Shown: positions 38,968-48,032 of the stretch, in pieces
Layout: each line of letters starts with the position of its first letter
How positions within the stretch are numbered: position 1 is the stretch's first letter
NCBI GenBank assembly: GCA_012267415.1
Contig: JAAXGN010000090.1
Span: forward strand, 1-64,000
DNA: 64,000 nucleotides
Direction of reading: 5' to 3'
Source of the DNA: Candidatus Poribacteria bacterium
GTDB lineage: Bacteria > Poribacteria > WGA-4E > WGA-3G
Position numbers and translations under genes: made by a program
Notes under the pieces: model-generated
The model's input: the letters and a program-made list of their open reading frames with translations, nothing else
The model's database searches: none
Told to the model about the DNA's origin: nothing

Positions 38968-39225
38968 ATGAATCTGAAATGTAGCCAATGTGGAACAAAT
39001 TACGAATTTGTGTACAACAAAGATGAACCATTACCCCCTAACTTTCCTTTTTGTAGCAAGAGATGTAAATCATTGGATTTAGGAAAGTGGTTAAACGAAG
39101 AGTACCGTATAAGTAGTCCAATACCTCAAGACTATGAAGCATCAGAAATTGAAACAGAAGCAACATCAGATAACAGTGATGACAATATCCTACAGATACT
39201 GCGTAAAAGTACTAAATCTGAATAA
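38968..39225 (+). CDS. yacG: YacG-like zinc-finger protein
   Basis: An 85-residue protein whose first 50 residues show CSQCG, then FCSKRCKSLDLGKWLNEEYRI, matching the C2C2 zinc site and conserved tail of YacG. In E. coli YacG binds GyrB and inhibits gyrase. The acidic C-terminal 35 residues are not part of the family core. It is 21 bases after nadD. Confidence 0.85.
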   Translation: MNLKCSQCGTNYEFVYNKDEPLPPNFPFCSKRCKSLDLGKWLNEEYRISSPIPQDYEASEIETEATSDNSDDNILQILRKSTKSE

Positions 39226-39297
39226 GGGTGTTGCTCCAAACTTAGTTAACATGTTGTGGTTTTTCATGAAAAAGTCAGATTAAAAAAGATATATCAG

Positions 39298-39936
39298 ATG
39301 ACAGAAAACAATAATTTAATAGGAGACAATGGTTCCGAATCATCGTTGTCTATAATTACAAAACTAAGGAAGCATCCAAAATCGTTACAAATTCAGACGT
39401 ATCTCACAGAAAAATTTGATAGAGAACGTTACGAACACATCTATTCTGTACAGGAGACAGCTGTCAGATTGGCTATATGTCACAACGCTGATGTATGGAA
39501 AACACACTTAGCTGCACTTTTGCACGATGTTGCCAAATGGATGTGTGATGATGAATTGTATCAGAGTGTATCCCGGTACAACATACAACTTGATCCTATT
39601 GAGGAGCAAATGCCTGCTCTGTTGCATGCTATAGTAGGCGTTAAATATGCGATTGATCTGTTTGAAGTTACAGATTTGGAAGTGCTTGAGGCAATCCGGT
39701 GTCATACAACTGGAAACGCATCAATGGGATTAATCGCAAAATTGATCTATGTTGCGGATTTTTCCGAACCGAATCGGGAATACAGTGAAGCGGAACGAGT
39801 CAGAGAAGTAGCTGTCAACAACTTGGATCAAGCAGTCCACGATGTAGCATGCTATAAGATTGGATTTCTACTCAAGAAAGGATGGATTATACATCCAAAT
39901 ACGATACATACATACAACGATTCCTTAGTCAAATGA
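39298..39936 (+). CDS. HD-domain hydrolase, YqeK-like
   Basis: About 212 residues. The HD phosphohydrolase metal ligands are in RYEHIYSVQ (His), LAALLHDVAKWM (His-Asp), a later HAIVG and IRCHTTGN. YqeK-type enzymes hydrolyse diadenosine tetraphosphate (Ap4A) to ADP. The start at 39298 (MTENNN) is preferred; the frame is open to a GTG at 39256. The place between nadD and rsfS strongly supports YqeK. Confidence 0.87.
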   Translation: MTENNNLIGDNGSESSLSIITKLRKHPKSLQIQTYLTEKFDRERYEHIYSVQETAVRLAICHNADVWKTHLAALLHDVAKWMCDDELYQSVSRYNIQLDPIEEQMPALLHAIVGVKYAIDLFEVTDLEVLEAIRCHTTGNASMGLIAKLIYVADFSEPNREYSEAERVREVAVNNLDQAVHDVACYKIGFLLKKGWIIHPNTIHTYNDSLVK

Positions 39937-39991
39937 TGTGAGATTTAAGTTAGATTTTAATATTTAATCTTATGTATTGGAGTCTTAGCGA

Positions 39992-40441
39992 ATGAGGACA
40001 AATAACACTTTAGAAATCGTAAAAGCCGCAGCGACTGCGGCAGTGAACCATCGCGCCCAGAATCCTGTAATACTTGATCTTCGTGAATTAGACTGTTTTA
40101 CAGATTTCTTTGCTATTTTTAGTGGCATATCAGATATTCAGGTAGAAGGTATATCTGATGCAGTTTTAGAAGAACTTGAAGAAAACTGGGATCAACGACC
40201 TTGGCAAAAAGAAGGTGCAAAAAGATCGGACTGGATTCTATTGGATTATGTAGATTTCGTCATTCACATCTTCTTAGATGAGAAACGTTCATATTACAAC
40301 TTAGAACGTCTATGGTCAGAAGCACCGCAAATTGACTTGCCTGAAACTGAAGCCGTGAAAATTATAGATCAACAAGAGGAATATGACGAGAACGAATTGG
40401 TCTTGGGTCTCGTTACTTCAGATGGTGGGAATGCTACATAG
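39992..40441 (+). CDS. rsfS: Ribosomal silencing factor RsfS
   Basis: A 149-residue RsfS/Iojap protein that binds uL14 and keeps ribosomal subunits apart in poor growth conditions. It shows the family pattern DLRELDCFTDFFAIFSG, then GAKRSDWILLDYVDFVIHIF and YYNLERLW. A C-terminal acidic extension of about 30 residues follows the conserved core. It ends the nadD run. Confidence 0.93.
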   Translation: MRTNNTLEIVKAAATAAVNHRAQNPVILDLRELDCFTDFFAIFSGISDIQVEGISDAVLEELEENWDQRPWQKEGAKRSDWILLDYVDFVIHIFLDEKRSYYNLERLWSEAPQIDLPETEAVKIIDQQEEYDENELVLGLVTSDGGNAT

Positions 40442-40482
40442 CACCATAAGCGTCAATTGAAGAAAAAAACGAAAGCCATCCA

Positions 40483-40506
40483 GTGCGATACGGATATCGC
40501 ACCTAC
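40483..40506 (-). repeat. REP-like palindrome, GTGCGATA type
   Basis: GTGCGATA (40483-40490) and TATCGCAC (40495-40502) form a perfect 8-bp stem with a CGGA loop, followed by CTACCGG (GTAG foot on the minus strand). The stem and flank match the two arms of the inverted pair at 61281-61390 almost exactly. It lies downstream of rsfS. Confidence 0.7.
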
Positions 40507-40551
40507 CGGAGTGGGAATACTACTTAGCACCAACAGATTGGAACATAGTTG

Positions 40552-40582
40552 ATCTACTGTGACAAGGGAAACCTTTGTAGAT
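40552..40582. terminator. Hairpin at the convergent rsfS / phosphatase junction
   Basis: ATCTAC (40552-40557) pairs with GTAGAT (40577-40582), with an inner CAAGG/CCTT stem around a GAAA loop. It abuts the stop codon of the minus-strand phosphatase gene. The position fits a terminator, but no T-run follows on either strand, so the role is uncertain. Confidence 0.35.
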
Positions 40583-41331
40583 TAGTCTACACTTGCAAGG
40601 ATGACGGTGATGTTATCAGTTCCCCCATAGGAGAGTGCTTTCTTAATGAGTTGTTCGCTTGCTACTTCAAGGCAAATTGCTTTAATCAAAATAGATTGCG
40701 TTTCAGTATCATCTATGATTAAATCATGTAAACCATCGGTACAGGCGAGTATAATGTCCCCTCTTGTCAGTGGACAGACATCCGTTGTAAGAATGATGTT
40801 TTCAGATAACCCAACAGCTTTGGTAATAATGTTTCTTTTCGGATGGACGCGTCCTTCTTCAGGTGTAATTTCACCTTTCTCTATTAGGTTCTGTACTAAT
40901 GAATCGTCTGTTGTGATCTGTGTCAGTATATTATTATGGAGTACGTACAATCTGCTGTCACCAACATGTACATAAGCTAAATAACTTGGTGTAATAAATC
41001 CTGCGGTTAACGTAGTACCCATCCTTTTGTATTGGTGAGAATCTTGCCCCATTTTGAAGACACGCTGGTTCGCTTCTATAGCAAGTTTTTCCAAAATATT
41101 GAGTCTATTGATGGGCCCCAAATCACTTGCTGGTACTGGTGTTTCGGCAATCCATTCTTCAAATACTTGCAAAGCGACACGACTGGCAATATCACCATGT
41201 GCATGTCCACTCATACCGTCTGCAATTGCAAAAATGAGGTAATCATTATCAAAGAAATACGCATCTTCATTTCTTTTTCTGAGAATGCCGATGTCAGTTC
41301 TTGCAACGTAGTTCATCGTCAATTTCTCCAT
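40582..41331 (-). CDS. PP2C-type serine/threonine phosphatase
   Basis: A 249-residue PPM phosphatase: RKRNEDAYFF (about 19-28) with the first metal-binding Asp, ADGMSGHAHGD, HVGDSRLYVLH, and ACTDGLHDLI. It dephosphorylates Ser/Thr phosphoproteins, normally countering Hanks-type kinases such as PrkC. No kinase is adjacent. A second start six residues in (MNYVARTD) has GGAG upstream and may be used instead. Confidence 0.9.
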   Translation of the reverse strand: MEKLTMNYVARTDIGILRKRNEDAYFFDNDYLIFAIADGMSGHAHGDIASRVALQVFEEWIAETPVPASDLGPINRLNILEKLAIEANQRVFKMGQDSHQYKRMGTTLTAGFITPSYLAYVHVGDSRLYVLHNNILTQITTDDSLVQNLIEKGEITPEEGRVHPKRNIITKAVGLSENIILTTDVCPLTRGDIILACTDGLHDLIIDDTETQSILIKAICLEVASEQLIKKALSYGGTDNITVILASVD

Positions 41332-41462
41332 CTTCTTGGGTACTGTATCTATTTAACGGAAATTAATTATAACTGTTTCAAAATGTCAATTTATTGAAGA
41401 AGATGAATCGTGAGAAAAAGTATCAGATATTACTAACACCTAACTAATAAAGGATTAACTGA

Positions 41463-42515
41463 ATGTCACAATCCACTCCGCTTACCGAACTACATTCTGA
41501 ATCACTTGTGATTGACTCTCATAACGATGCGATTGTTGCGCATATTCGACGTGGAAATCTAAGTCTTGCGGATGAGCAAGTAAAGAATCCTAATCAGCAC
41601 AATGGCACTATTCTCTATCTGCGGGGTCGTATATCTACTGCCAAAGATGAAATAGGAATTCAACTGAACATACCGAAAATGCGCGAAGGAGGTATTGATG
41701 TCGCTTTTTTCGCAGTAGATGTTACCCGCGCATGGAAAAATCATCTCTCCTACGCATTAGATGCATTTGGGTGGTTTGATACTGAAGTAGATGCCAATTC
41801 ATCCGATATGCGTATTGTTCTTAATGCAGCGGATATTCATGCCGCACGATCAGAAGGAAAAATTGGTGCTGTACTTGCCATCGAAAATAGTGAAGGTGTA
41901 GAAAGAAGTCTTAATATACTGCGTTCACTCTATCAGTTGGGTGTTCGCTCAATCGGGTTAACACATAATCCAAATACTTGGGTATCAACAGGTAATGATG
42001 AAGGAGAAACAGGTGGGGGACTGACAAAATTCGGTGTTCAACTGGTATCTGAAATGAACAAGCTTGGCATGTTAGTCGACGTATCACACATTAGCGAGCG
42101 AGGGTTCTGGGATGTGCTTGATGTATCAGACAAACCTGTTATAGCGTCTCATAGCAACTGTAAGACGTTATGCAACCATCCACGGAACCTCTCCAATGAA
42201 CAATTGAAAGCATTAGCTGCAAATGGTGGCGTTGTAGGTATTACTTTCGTAACGGGTTTCCTCACCGAGGATGGTTGGCGGAAACCACCACCATTTGAAC
42301 AACTCCTAAACCATATAGAGTATGCTATTGATGTTGCAGGGATTGACCACGTCGGTATAGGTTCAGACTTTGATGGCGGAGGCGAACTTTTGAAGGATGC
42401 AACAGAATATCCGAAAATTACCGAAGGTTTATCAGATCGTGGCTATTCTGAAGTCGATATAAAGAAGGTAATTGGTGAAAATCACTTACGTGTTTTTGAG
42501 GCAGCATGCGGGTAA
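41463..42515 (+). CDS. Membrane dipeptidase family (peptidase M19)
   Basis: A 350-residue M19 zinc dipeptidase with all five ligands visible: HND in VIDSHNDAIV, Glu in LAIENSEG, His in VDVSHISERG, His in IASHSNCK, and Asp in GIGSDFDGG. It hydrolyses dipeptides, possibly including D-residue or beta-lactam-like ones. No signal peptide, so cytoplasmic. It ends 4 bases from the stop of the convergent glycosyltransferase gene. Confidence 0.92.
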   Translation: MSQSTPLTELHSESLVIDSHNDAIVAHIRRGNLSLADEQVKNPNQHNGTILYLRGRISTAKDEIGIQLNIPKMREGGIDVAFFAVDVTRAWKNHLSYALDAFGWFDTEVDANSSDMRIVLNAADIHAARSEGKIGAVLAIENSEGVERSLNILRSLYQLGVRSIGLTHNPNTWVSTGNDEGETGGGLTKFGVQLVSEMNKLGMLVDVSHISERGFWDVLDVSDKPVIASHSNCKTLCNHPRNLSNEQLKALAANGGVVGITFVTGFLTEDGWRKPPPFEQLLNHIEYAIDVAGIDHVGIGSDFDGGGELLKDATEYPKITEGLSDRGYSEVDIKKVIGENHLRVFEAACG

Positions 42516-42519
42516 CAGA

Positions 42520-43512
42520 TTATCCAAGAATCCGACAGATCGTTGTCCACACTTCATCAACGGTGATCTTTTTCATACAGATATTGTCTTTACATTTGTC
42601 TGTAAACTGCTTACACGGATTACAAGGTACATCATGCCGGATAGTCGTATGCATTTCACCCAGTGGTTGGAATCTAATATGATTCCCGGGACCAAACAGT
42701 GCGACTGTAGGTGTACCAACAGCAGATGCAATATGCATTGGACCCGTGTCATTTGTAAGAAATAGGTTGCACTTCTCAATGTATGCTGCTAACTCTCTTA
42801 TTCCAAGTGTGCCAGCAAAATGATATACCTGTTCTTGCATGAGGTCACACACATTGGCAACAAGTTCTATCTCATTCGGTCCCCCGAACACAATCACTTG
42901 TGCGTTGTAATTTTGCACCAATTTGTCCCCAATTGATGCGAACCGTTCTGGCATCCATTCGCGTAACTTCCATCCGGCACCTGGGAATAATCCTACCTTC
43001 AATTGTTGTTCTTTAATTCCTGCATCTTCAAAAGCATCACTTGCATCAGTTCTTTCTGCATCAGATAGATGTATCTCTAATTGTCTGTCTTCTGCGGGAA
43101 TACCTGCAGCATGTAAAACATCAAAATAACGTTCTGTCGCGTGTTTTTCTTCCGAATGGGGTACACGGATTGTACACAGTCTCCCTTTCCCAACACGTTC
43201 GGAGGCACCACTCAGATACATCAGCAGTTCAGTTCGAAACTTCCTTTGAAAATCTAATGTTAAGGCGAATTGTCTTTGTCGTAAAATGCGTAGAATTCGG
43301 ATCATCTCACCGGTATCTTTATCTTTTGCTAACCTATTGAACTGAATAATCTCATTCAGGTGAGGATTCTCAAGTAGCACATCAGCAGACTGTTGTGCCA
43401 CTAACATTGCAATATAAGCATTAGGATAGTGCGAACGCACAGCACGGATTGCGGGTGTTGTCAGGACGATATCACCAAGTGAACTAAGACGGATAAGTAG
43501 GATTCTTTCCAA
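42520..43512 (-). CDS. Glycosyltransferase family 9 (heptosyltransferase-like)
   Basis: A GT9 enzyme of about 330 residues: ILLIRLSSLGDIVLTTPA at the N-terminus, PGAGWKLREW, FGGPNE, and TNDTGPMHIASAVGTPTVALFGP. GT9 enzymes transfer heptose in lipopolysaccharide core synthesis, which suggests an outer membrane, though the sugar cannot be read from sequence. I chose TTG at 43512 because GAGGAAAAGG lies just upstream and LERILLIRLSS is the family N-terminus; the frame stays open to 43587. Confidence 0.85.
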   Translation of the reverse strand: MERILLIRLSSLGDIVLTTPAIRAVRSHYPNAYIAMLVAQQSADVLLENPHLNEIIQFNRLAKDKDTGEMIRILRILRQRQFALTLDFQRKFRTELLMYLSGASERVGKGRLCTIRVPHSEEKHATERYFDVLHAAGIPAEDRQLEIHLSDAERTDASDAFEDAGIKEQQLKVGLFPGAGWKLREWMPERFASIGDKLVQNYNAQVIVFGGPNEIELVANVCDLMQEQVYHFAGTLGIRELAAYIEKCNLFLTNDTGPMHIASAVGTPTVALFGPGNHIRFQPLGEMHTTIRHDVPCNPCKQFTDKCKDNICMKKITVDEVWTTICRILG

Positions 43513-43577
43513 GACCTTTTCCTCAATAGAAATGCAGTTTGTAGTAGCACAGTTTATTGTGTGTTCTTGACGTTGCG

Positions 43578-43605
43578 GACGGCACACGGCGTGTGCCTAC
43601 TACTA
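43578..43605 (-). repeat. REP-like palindrome directly after the thiI stop
   Basis: GGCACAC (43581-43587) and GTGTGCC (43591-43597) form a perfect 7-bp stem with a GGC loop, followed by CTACTACTA. On the minus strand the thiI TAA is followed by TAG TAG TAG and then the hairpin. The same unit in the same position follows rnhC at 44846-44873. Confidence 0.7.
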
Positions 43606-44778
43606 TTAAGAACATGCTATAATCTTCTTTTCAATACCATTCATCGCCGTTTCTACGAGTGCTTCAATGTCCAAATCTTTTTCTGCGTTGTCCAATTCAC
43701 CTACAGTCGCATGTGTGGCTGGATGTTTAGGCACAAAAAGGGAACAACAATCTTGATGTGGTAATGTTGATATTTGAAATGTGCCAATCTGCTCAGCTTT
43801 CTCAATTATATCGACCTTATCAAAACCAATTAGTGGACGCAAGATGGGAATATCAACCACGGCTTCAATCGATCTAAGATTTGAGAGTGTCTGTGATGCT
43901 ACTTGTGCCAAACTCTCACCTGTAACGACTGCCTCTGCTTCTTCAATCGCTGCGACCCGCTCAGCAATACGTGACATCATTCTCCTATAGATCAATACAC
44001 GATAGGGGGACGGTGTCTTTGCCACAATAACTTGTTGAAGTTCAGAAAACGGTATAAGATATATTGTACTTTGATAGTTCGACTCTGCCAATATTCGTGC
44101 TAACTCAATAACTTTTTCCAACGATGCTTTATCTGTATAGGGATAGCTGTAGAAGTGAATATATACAGCTTTTGCCCCCCTCTTTATCATTTTCCATGCT
44201 GCAACAGGTGAGTCAATTCCGCCAGACAACATGACGAGTACTTTACCACTTACACCAACCGGGAGGCCACCTACACCCTTAATTTTGTCTGTATAGAGAT
44301 ATGCATGCTGATGGGAAATATCAATCCAAAATGTTCGTTCTGGTTTGTGCATGTCTGCGCGTGTACCGGTTTTTTGAATTAAGTATCCGCCAACATCTCT
44401 GCTGATCTCAGGAGAAGTTAAAGGAAAAGACTTGTCGGAACGTTTCGTTTCGACTTTAAGTGAATTGAACGTTGCACCTTCAGTTAATGTAAAGGCAGCT
44501 TCTTTGATCGCAGTCATGTCTTTCTTCGTGCATAAGACAAGTTCAAAATGTGCAATACCGACAACTTTTCTTAGTCTTTTTTCTATTTCCTGCAAATCTG
44601 TTTGGGATTGCAGACGGACAAGTATTCTGTCGTGTAATCTTTTTACCTCAAGATATCCTGTCCCTCGTAGAGACAATTTAATGTTTCTTGCGAGTCTCTT
44701 CTCAAAATAGACTCTGTTTTTACCCTTTAGTCCGACTTCAGCGTAATGAATAACAAACATCTTTTCTGTCTTGTGCAT
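43606..44778 (-). CDS. thiI: tRNA 4-thiouridine synthetase ThiI
   Basis: Makes s4U8 in tRNA and can supply sulfur for thiamine. The 390 residues show the N-terminal ferredoxin-like and THUMP domains (about 1-165), then the PP-loop MLSGGIDSPVAAW (about 184-196). There is no C-terminal rhodanese domain, so this is the short form as in Bacillus. The conserved Cys pair region is in HQDCCSLFVPKHPAT. It is flanked on both sides by the same REP-like unit. Confidence 0.93.
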   Translation of the reverse strand: MHKTEKMFVIHYAEVGLKGKNRVYFEKRLARNIKLSLRGTGYLEVKRLHDRILVRLQSQTDLQEIEKRLRKVVGIAHFELVLCTKKDMTAIKEAAFTLTEGATFNSLKVETKRSDKSFPLTSPEISRDVGGYLIQKTGTRADMHKPERTFWIDISHQHAYLYTDKIKGVGGLPVGVSGKVLVMLSGGIDSPVAAWKMIKRGAKAVYIHFYSYPYTDKASLEKVIELARILAESNYQSTIYLIPFSELQQVIVAKTPSPYRVLIYRRMMSRIAERVAAIEEAEAVVTGESLAQVASQTLSNLRSIEAVVDIPILRPLIGFDKVDIIEKAEQIGTFQISTLPHQDCCSLFVPKHPATHATVGELDNAEKDLDIEALVETAMNGIEKKIIACS

Positions 44779-44812
44779 AATGTTCTATCCAGATTTATTT
44801 GTAGGTCGGGTA

Positions 44813-44873
44813 GACGGCACACGGCGTGTGTCCACTACTTTTTTTGACGGCACACGGCGTGTGCCTACTACTA
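44813..44873 (-). repeat. Tandem pair of GGCACACGGC-type REP-like palindromes
   Basis: Two head-to-tail copies: GACGGCACACGGCGTGTG at 44814-44831 and again at 44846-44863, each followed by an ACTAC or CTAC foot. The second copy adjoins the rnhC stop through TAG TAG TAG, exactly as at thiI. They fill the gap between thiI and rnhC. Confidence 0.7.
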
Positions 44874-45533
44874 TTAATGGAGAATCTCTTTTGTGGTTTT
44901 AAAGTGTAGTTTTGCTACATTCCCAAGTGCAGATACTCCATGTTGTCTAATAAAGTCTCTTGCTGCAACCTTGACATTTGGGGTTGCCCCTCTTGGCAAT
45001 TCAAAATCGAATTCCTCTGACAATGCATCCATATCCGTTAGAAAAGTAGCTCTGGCAATTATTGATGCAGCAGCAACAGCAATATCTCTTTCAGCTTTTG
45101 TCTCAAGTTTAACTTCTATGTTTTCTGATCTTAATTGCGACGTAACTATATCGTGGTAACTGAACTTATCCACAAGCACGTGTTCTGTTCCTTTTGATTC
45201 GGACAGTTTTTGTATGACTTCAACATGCATGCTTGCAAGTAGAGTATTCAGATTCTTACCTTGAGATTGAAAATGATCGTAATCAGTATTATAGGTTTCA
45301 GGCATCTTTTTTATTACTACGATGTTTTCTTCATAGTGTTCCCACATCCAGTTCGCAAGTTTCTCTACACGAGAATTAGTAATCTTTTTGCCATCAGATA
45401 TACCCATTTCTACAAATGTATCTATACAGTCGTTATTGATATAAACACCAGCCACGACAAGTGGTCCAAAGTAATCTCCTTTACCAGATTCATCTGTCCC
45501 GATCCATGCATTCCAATGATGTAATTTTTTCAT
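44874..45533 (-). CDS. rnhC: Ribonuclease HIII
   Basis: Cuts the RNA strand of RNA-DNA hybrids. The 219-residue protein has the RNase HIII signature WIGTDESGKGDYFGPLVVAG (RNase HII would read GIDEAGRG), and later catalytic acids near LVDKFSYHD and FLTDMDAL. It lacks the usual N-terminal TBP-like domain of Bacillus RnhC (about 310 residues), so it is a short form. It could also be grouped with short HIII-like proteins of other phyla. Confidence 0.85.
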   Translation of the reverse strand: MKKLHHWNAWIGTDESGKGDYFGPLVVAGVYINNDCIDTFVEMGISDGKKITNSRVEKLANWMWEHYEENIVVIKKMPETYNTDYDHFQSQGKNLNTLLASMHVEVIQKLSESKGTEHVLVDKFSYHDIVTSQLRSENIEVKLETKAERDIAVAAASIIARATFLTDMDALSEEFDFELPRGATPNVKVAARDFIRQHGVSALGNVAKLHFKTTKEILH

Positions 45534-45607
45534 ATATTATATAGATTTATCTTTTCTAAGTGAACTTTAGAATTAATGCCATTAAAAATATTGACTGGCT
45601 TCACAAC

Positions 45608-45630
45608 GGGCGAGGTGACCTCGCCCCTAC
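45608..45630 (-). repeat. REP-like palindrome, GGGCGAGG type
   Basis: GGGCGAGG (45608-45615) and CCTCGCCC (45619-45626) form a perfect 8-bp stem with a TGA loop, then CTAC (45627-45630). It lies between rnhC and the FMN reductase gene. Single copy of this stem in the window. Confidence 0.65.
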
Positions 45631-45664
45631 GCTTGGTATTCTTGGTAAATGTTAAAATGTCTCA

Positions 45665-46252
45665 TCAATTATTCACTTTACTATAATCTGAATTCCATCG
45701 TGCTGCATACTCTGCAACTTGTCCCCCAATTGTTCTTAGACGCATTTCCAATTCAGCATCGTTTAGACATCCATTTTCATCAAATGCTTCAGATGCTCTT
45801 GCGATTGAAACATCATTAGGTACGACCCAAGCACGTAAGGATGTACAGACTATTCTCAACATTGAGAGTGCATTTCCAGCACCCATTCTACCCCCAGACA
45901 CTCCGATTAGACCTACAACCTTATTCTGAAATTCTTCGGAACCCATGAGGTCTAATGTGTTTTTGATTACACCACTAAAACTACCATGATACTCAGGAGT
46001 ACCCAGTAGGACACCGTGCGCTGCTGCTACTTTCTGTTTCAGTTTAATAACATCAGGGGGATAATCAGATTTCTCGTCAACTGCGCCATAGAAAATAAGT
46101 TCGTATTCACTCAGGTCCAACAATTCAACAGATGCACCAATTTTTTCGGCACCCTTCAGGGCAATTGTCAATGCTGCATGCGTTGTACTACCTTTCCTTA
46201 AACTCCCACATAGACCTATGACATTAATCGGATGTATTTTAGAATAACTCAT
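45665..46252 (-). CDS. NADPH-dependent FMN reductase family protein
   Basis: A 195-residue flavodoxin-fold reductase: GLCGSLRKGSTTHAAL (phosphate-binding loop, about 13-28) and LLGTPEYHGSFSGVIKNTLD (about 87-106), both typical of the FMN_red family (ArsH, SsuE, chromate and azo reductases). It reduces FMN or a quinone-like acceptor with NADPH; the physiological partner is unknown. Confidence 0.9.
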   Translation of the reverse strand: MSYSKIHPINVIGLCGSLRKGSTTHAALTIALKGAEKIGASVELLDLSEYELIFYGAVDEKSDYPPDVIKLKQKVAAAHGVLLGTPEYHGSFSGVIKNTLDLMGSEEFQNKVVGLIGVSGGRMGAGNALSMLRIVCTSLRAWVVPNDVSIARASEAFDENGCLNDAELEMRLRTIGGQVAEYAARWNSDYSKVNN

Positions 46253-46445
46253 GGTTTCAATTATACATGAATATGCTCATAAAATCAAGATATAGATTAC
46301 AATGAATCTTACGTTTTGATTGACAATATTACACGGTTTATGTAAAATATCATCTGGATTACTACGAAAATGAATGTAACAATTAGTGGTGTTTTCGGCA
46401 TATCGTATAAACAGAGTTTACTTAGTCCATTTACAAAGGAGACAG

Positions 46446-47234
46446 ATGAAGAAAGGTATTTGTATTGGGTCCCTACCAGGAGATTCAACTAAGGCACGTT
46501 TCAACATAGCGAAAAAAGCGGGTTTTCATGGTGTGGAAATCGGTCCGTTACAATCAGTAGAGGAACGTAAGAATATAAAAGATTTAGCAGGTGAAATCGG
46601 TATAGAACTTTGCAGCGTGATGAATGGAAAACATTGGTCTCATCCGCTTTCAGATGCGGATCCTGCTGTCCGAGAAGTATCACATCAGGCAATGCTTGAT
46701 TCTTTGTCTACTGCTGAAGCAATTGGGGCAGATACAGTTCTGCTCGTTTGTGCAGTTGTTAACAATCAGACGACTTATGAGGATGCATACAAACGTTCAC
46801 AGGAAGAGATCCGTAGATTGATACCAACTGCAGAAGAGAAAGGTCTCACTATCGCAATTGAGAATGTTTGGAATAAGTTCTTATTGAGCCCAATGGAATT
46901 TGCACGCTATATTGATGAATTTGAGAGTGATACTGTGTCAGCATATTTTGATGTTGGCAATATAGTTGCTTACGGATTTCCACAACACTGGATTAGATCT
47001 CTCAGTTCACGAATTTCTAAGGTTCATGTAAAGGGTTTTAACGCAGGGGAACATAGATTTACATATCTGATTGATGATTGCACTATTGACTGGAATGCAG
47101 TTATGGCAGCACTGAAAGATGTCGGTTATGATGACTATATGACTGCAGAATTACCTGTGAACGCTGATGATCCAGAAGGCACAGTCCATAAGATCAGCGA
47201 GGATATAGATAGCATTATCGCTGGAGAAGTTTAA
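46446..47234 (+). CDS. Sugar phosphate isomerase/epimerase (TIM barrel)
   Basis: A 262-residue AP_endonuc_2-type TIM barrel: GICIGSLPGD, GFHGVEIGP, AIENVWNKF (Glu), AYFDVGNI (Asp), KVHVKGF (His) and MTAELPV (Glu) supply the metal site. The start follows AAAGGAG at a good distance, so the longer frame from 46386 is not needed. It precedes nagB by 12 bases, suggesting amino sugar or polyol catabolism. The precise reaction is unknown. Confidence 0.85.
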   Translation: MKKGICIGSLPGDSTKARFNIAKKAGFHGVEIGPLQSVEERKNIKDLAGEIGIELCSVMNGKHWSHPLSDADPAVREVSHQAMLDSLSTAEAIGADTVLLVCAVVNNQTTYEDAYKRSQEEIRRLIPTAEEKGLTIAIENVWNKFLLSPMEFARYIDEFESDTVSAYFDVGNIVAYGFPQHWIRSLSSRISKVHVKGFNAGEHRFTYLIDDCTIDWNAVMAALKDVGYDDYMTAELPVNADDPEGTVHKISEDIDSIIAGEV

Positions 47235-47246
47235 AAAGAGTAGCTG

Positions 47247-48032
47247 ATGGAAATAATAATTCAACCTTCAAACCATCATATCGCAACGATTGCTGCAGAG
47301 AGCATTAGTGATGCTTTGAAAAAGAACCCTAATCTCGTTTTAGGGTTAGCAACAGGTAGTACACCGATTGCACTTTACAAAATACTCGTTCAAAAATATA
47401 AGAATAGGGAACTTGATTTTTCAAGAGTAACCACTTTCAATTTGGACGAGTATATCGGAATACCTTGTCATCATCCACAAAGTTATCACACTTTCATGGC
47501 TAAACACTTTTTTGATCATGTCAACATACCGATAGAGAATCAACATATACCACAGAACGCTACGGGTGACTTTGAATCGTATTGTGAAAAGTATGAGAAG
47601 AAGATCAAGGATTCAGGTGGGATTGATATACAGATTCTTGGTATCGGAACAGATGGACACATAGCATTTAATGAAACCGGTTCATCTCTGTCATCACGAA
47701 CACGACCTGTAACGCTCTCAGAAAGTACACTGAAGGCAAACGCAATACACTTTAATTCCGATAAGAGTGCTGTGCCAGAAATGGCGATTACGATGGGAGT
47801 TGGCACGATTATGGAGGCAAAACAGTGTATTCTGTTAGCCAGCGGAAAGTCAAAATCCGAAGCAATTGTAAATGCAGTTGAAGGACCTATAACAGCATCA
47901 GTCCCCGCTTCAGTATTACAGATGCATCCGAATACCTTTATCATCATTGATGAAGATGCTGCATCTGCACTAAAAGAGATAGACTACTATAAAAGATGCT
48001 ATGAGAATAGACTGAAGCTTCTGTCGACATAA
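47247..48032 (+). CDS. nagB: Glucosamine-6-phosphate deaminase
   Basis: Converts glucosamine-6-phosphate to fructose-6-phosphate and ammonia. The 261 residues contain LGLATGSTPIALYK, FNLDEYIGI, the catalytic GIGTDGHIAFNE (Asp and His) and TMGVGTIMEAKQ. The normal length is about 260. It is coupled to the upstream TIM-barrel gene. NagA and transport genes are not in the window. Confidence 0.94.
   Translation: MEIIIQPSNHHIATIAAESISDALKKNPNLVLGLATGSTPIALYKILVQKYKNRELDFSRVTTFNLDEYIGIPCHHPQSYHTFMAKHFFDHVNIPIENQHIPQNATGDFESYCEKYEKKIKDSGGIDIQILGIGTDGHIAFNETGSSLSSRTRPVTLSESTLKANAIHFNSDKSAVPEMAITMGVGTIMEAKQCILLASGKSKSEAIVNAVEGPITASVPASVLQMHPNTFIIIDEDAASALKEIDYYKRCYENRLKLLST

Noticed and set aside
41366..41389. 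TTGACA and TATAAT on the minus strand upstream of the PP2C gene
   Set aside because: The spacer is only 12 bases, too short for sigma-70.
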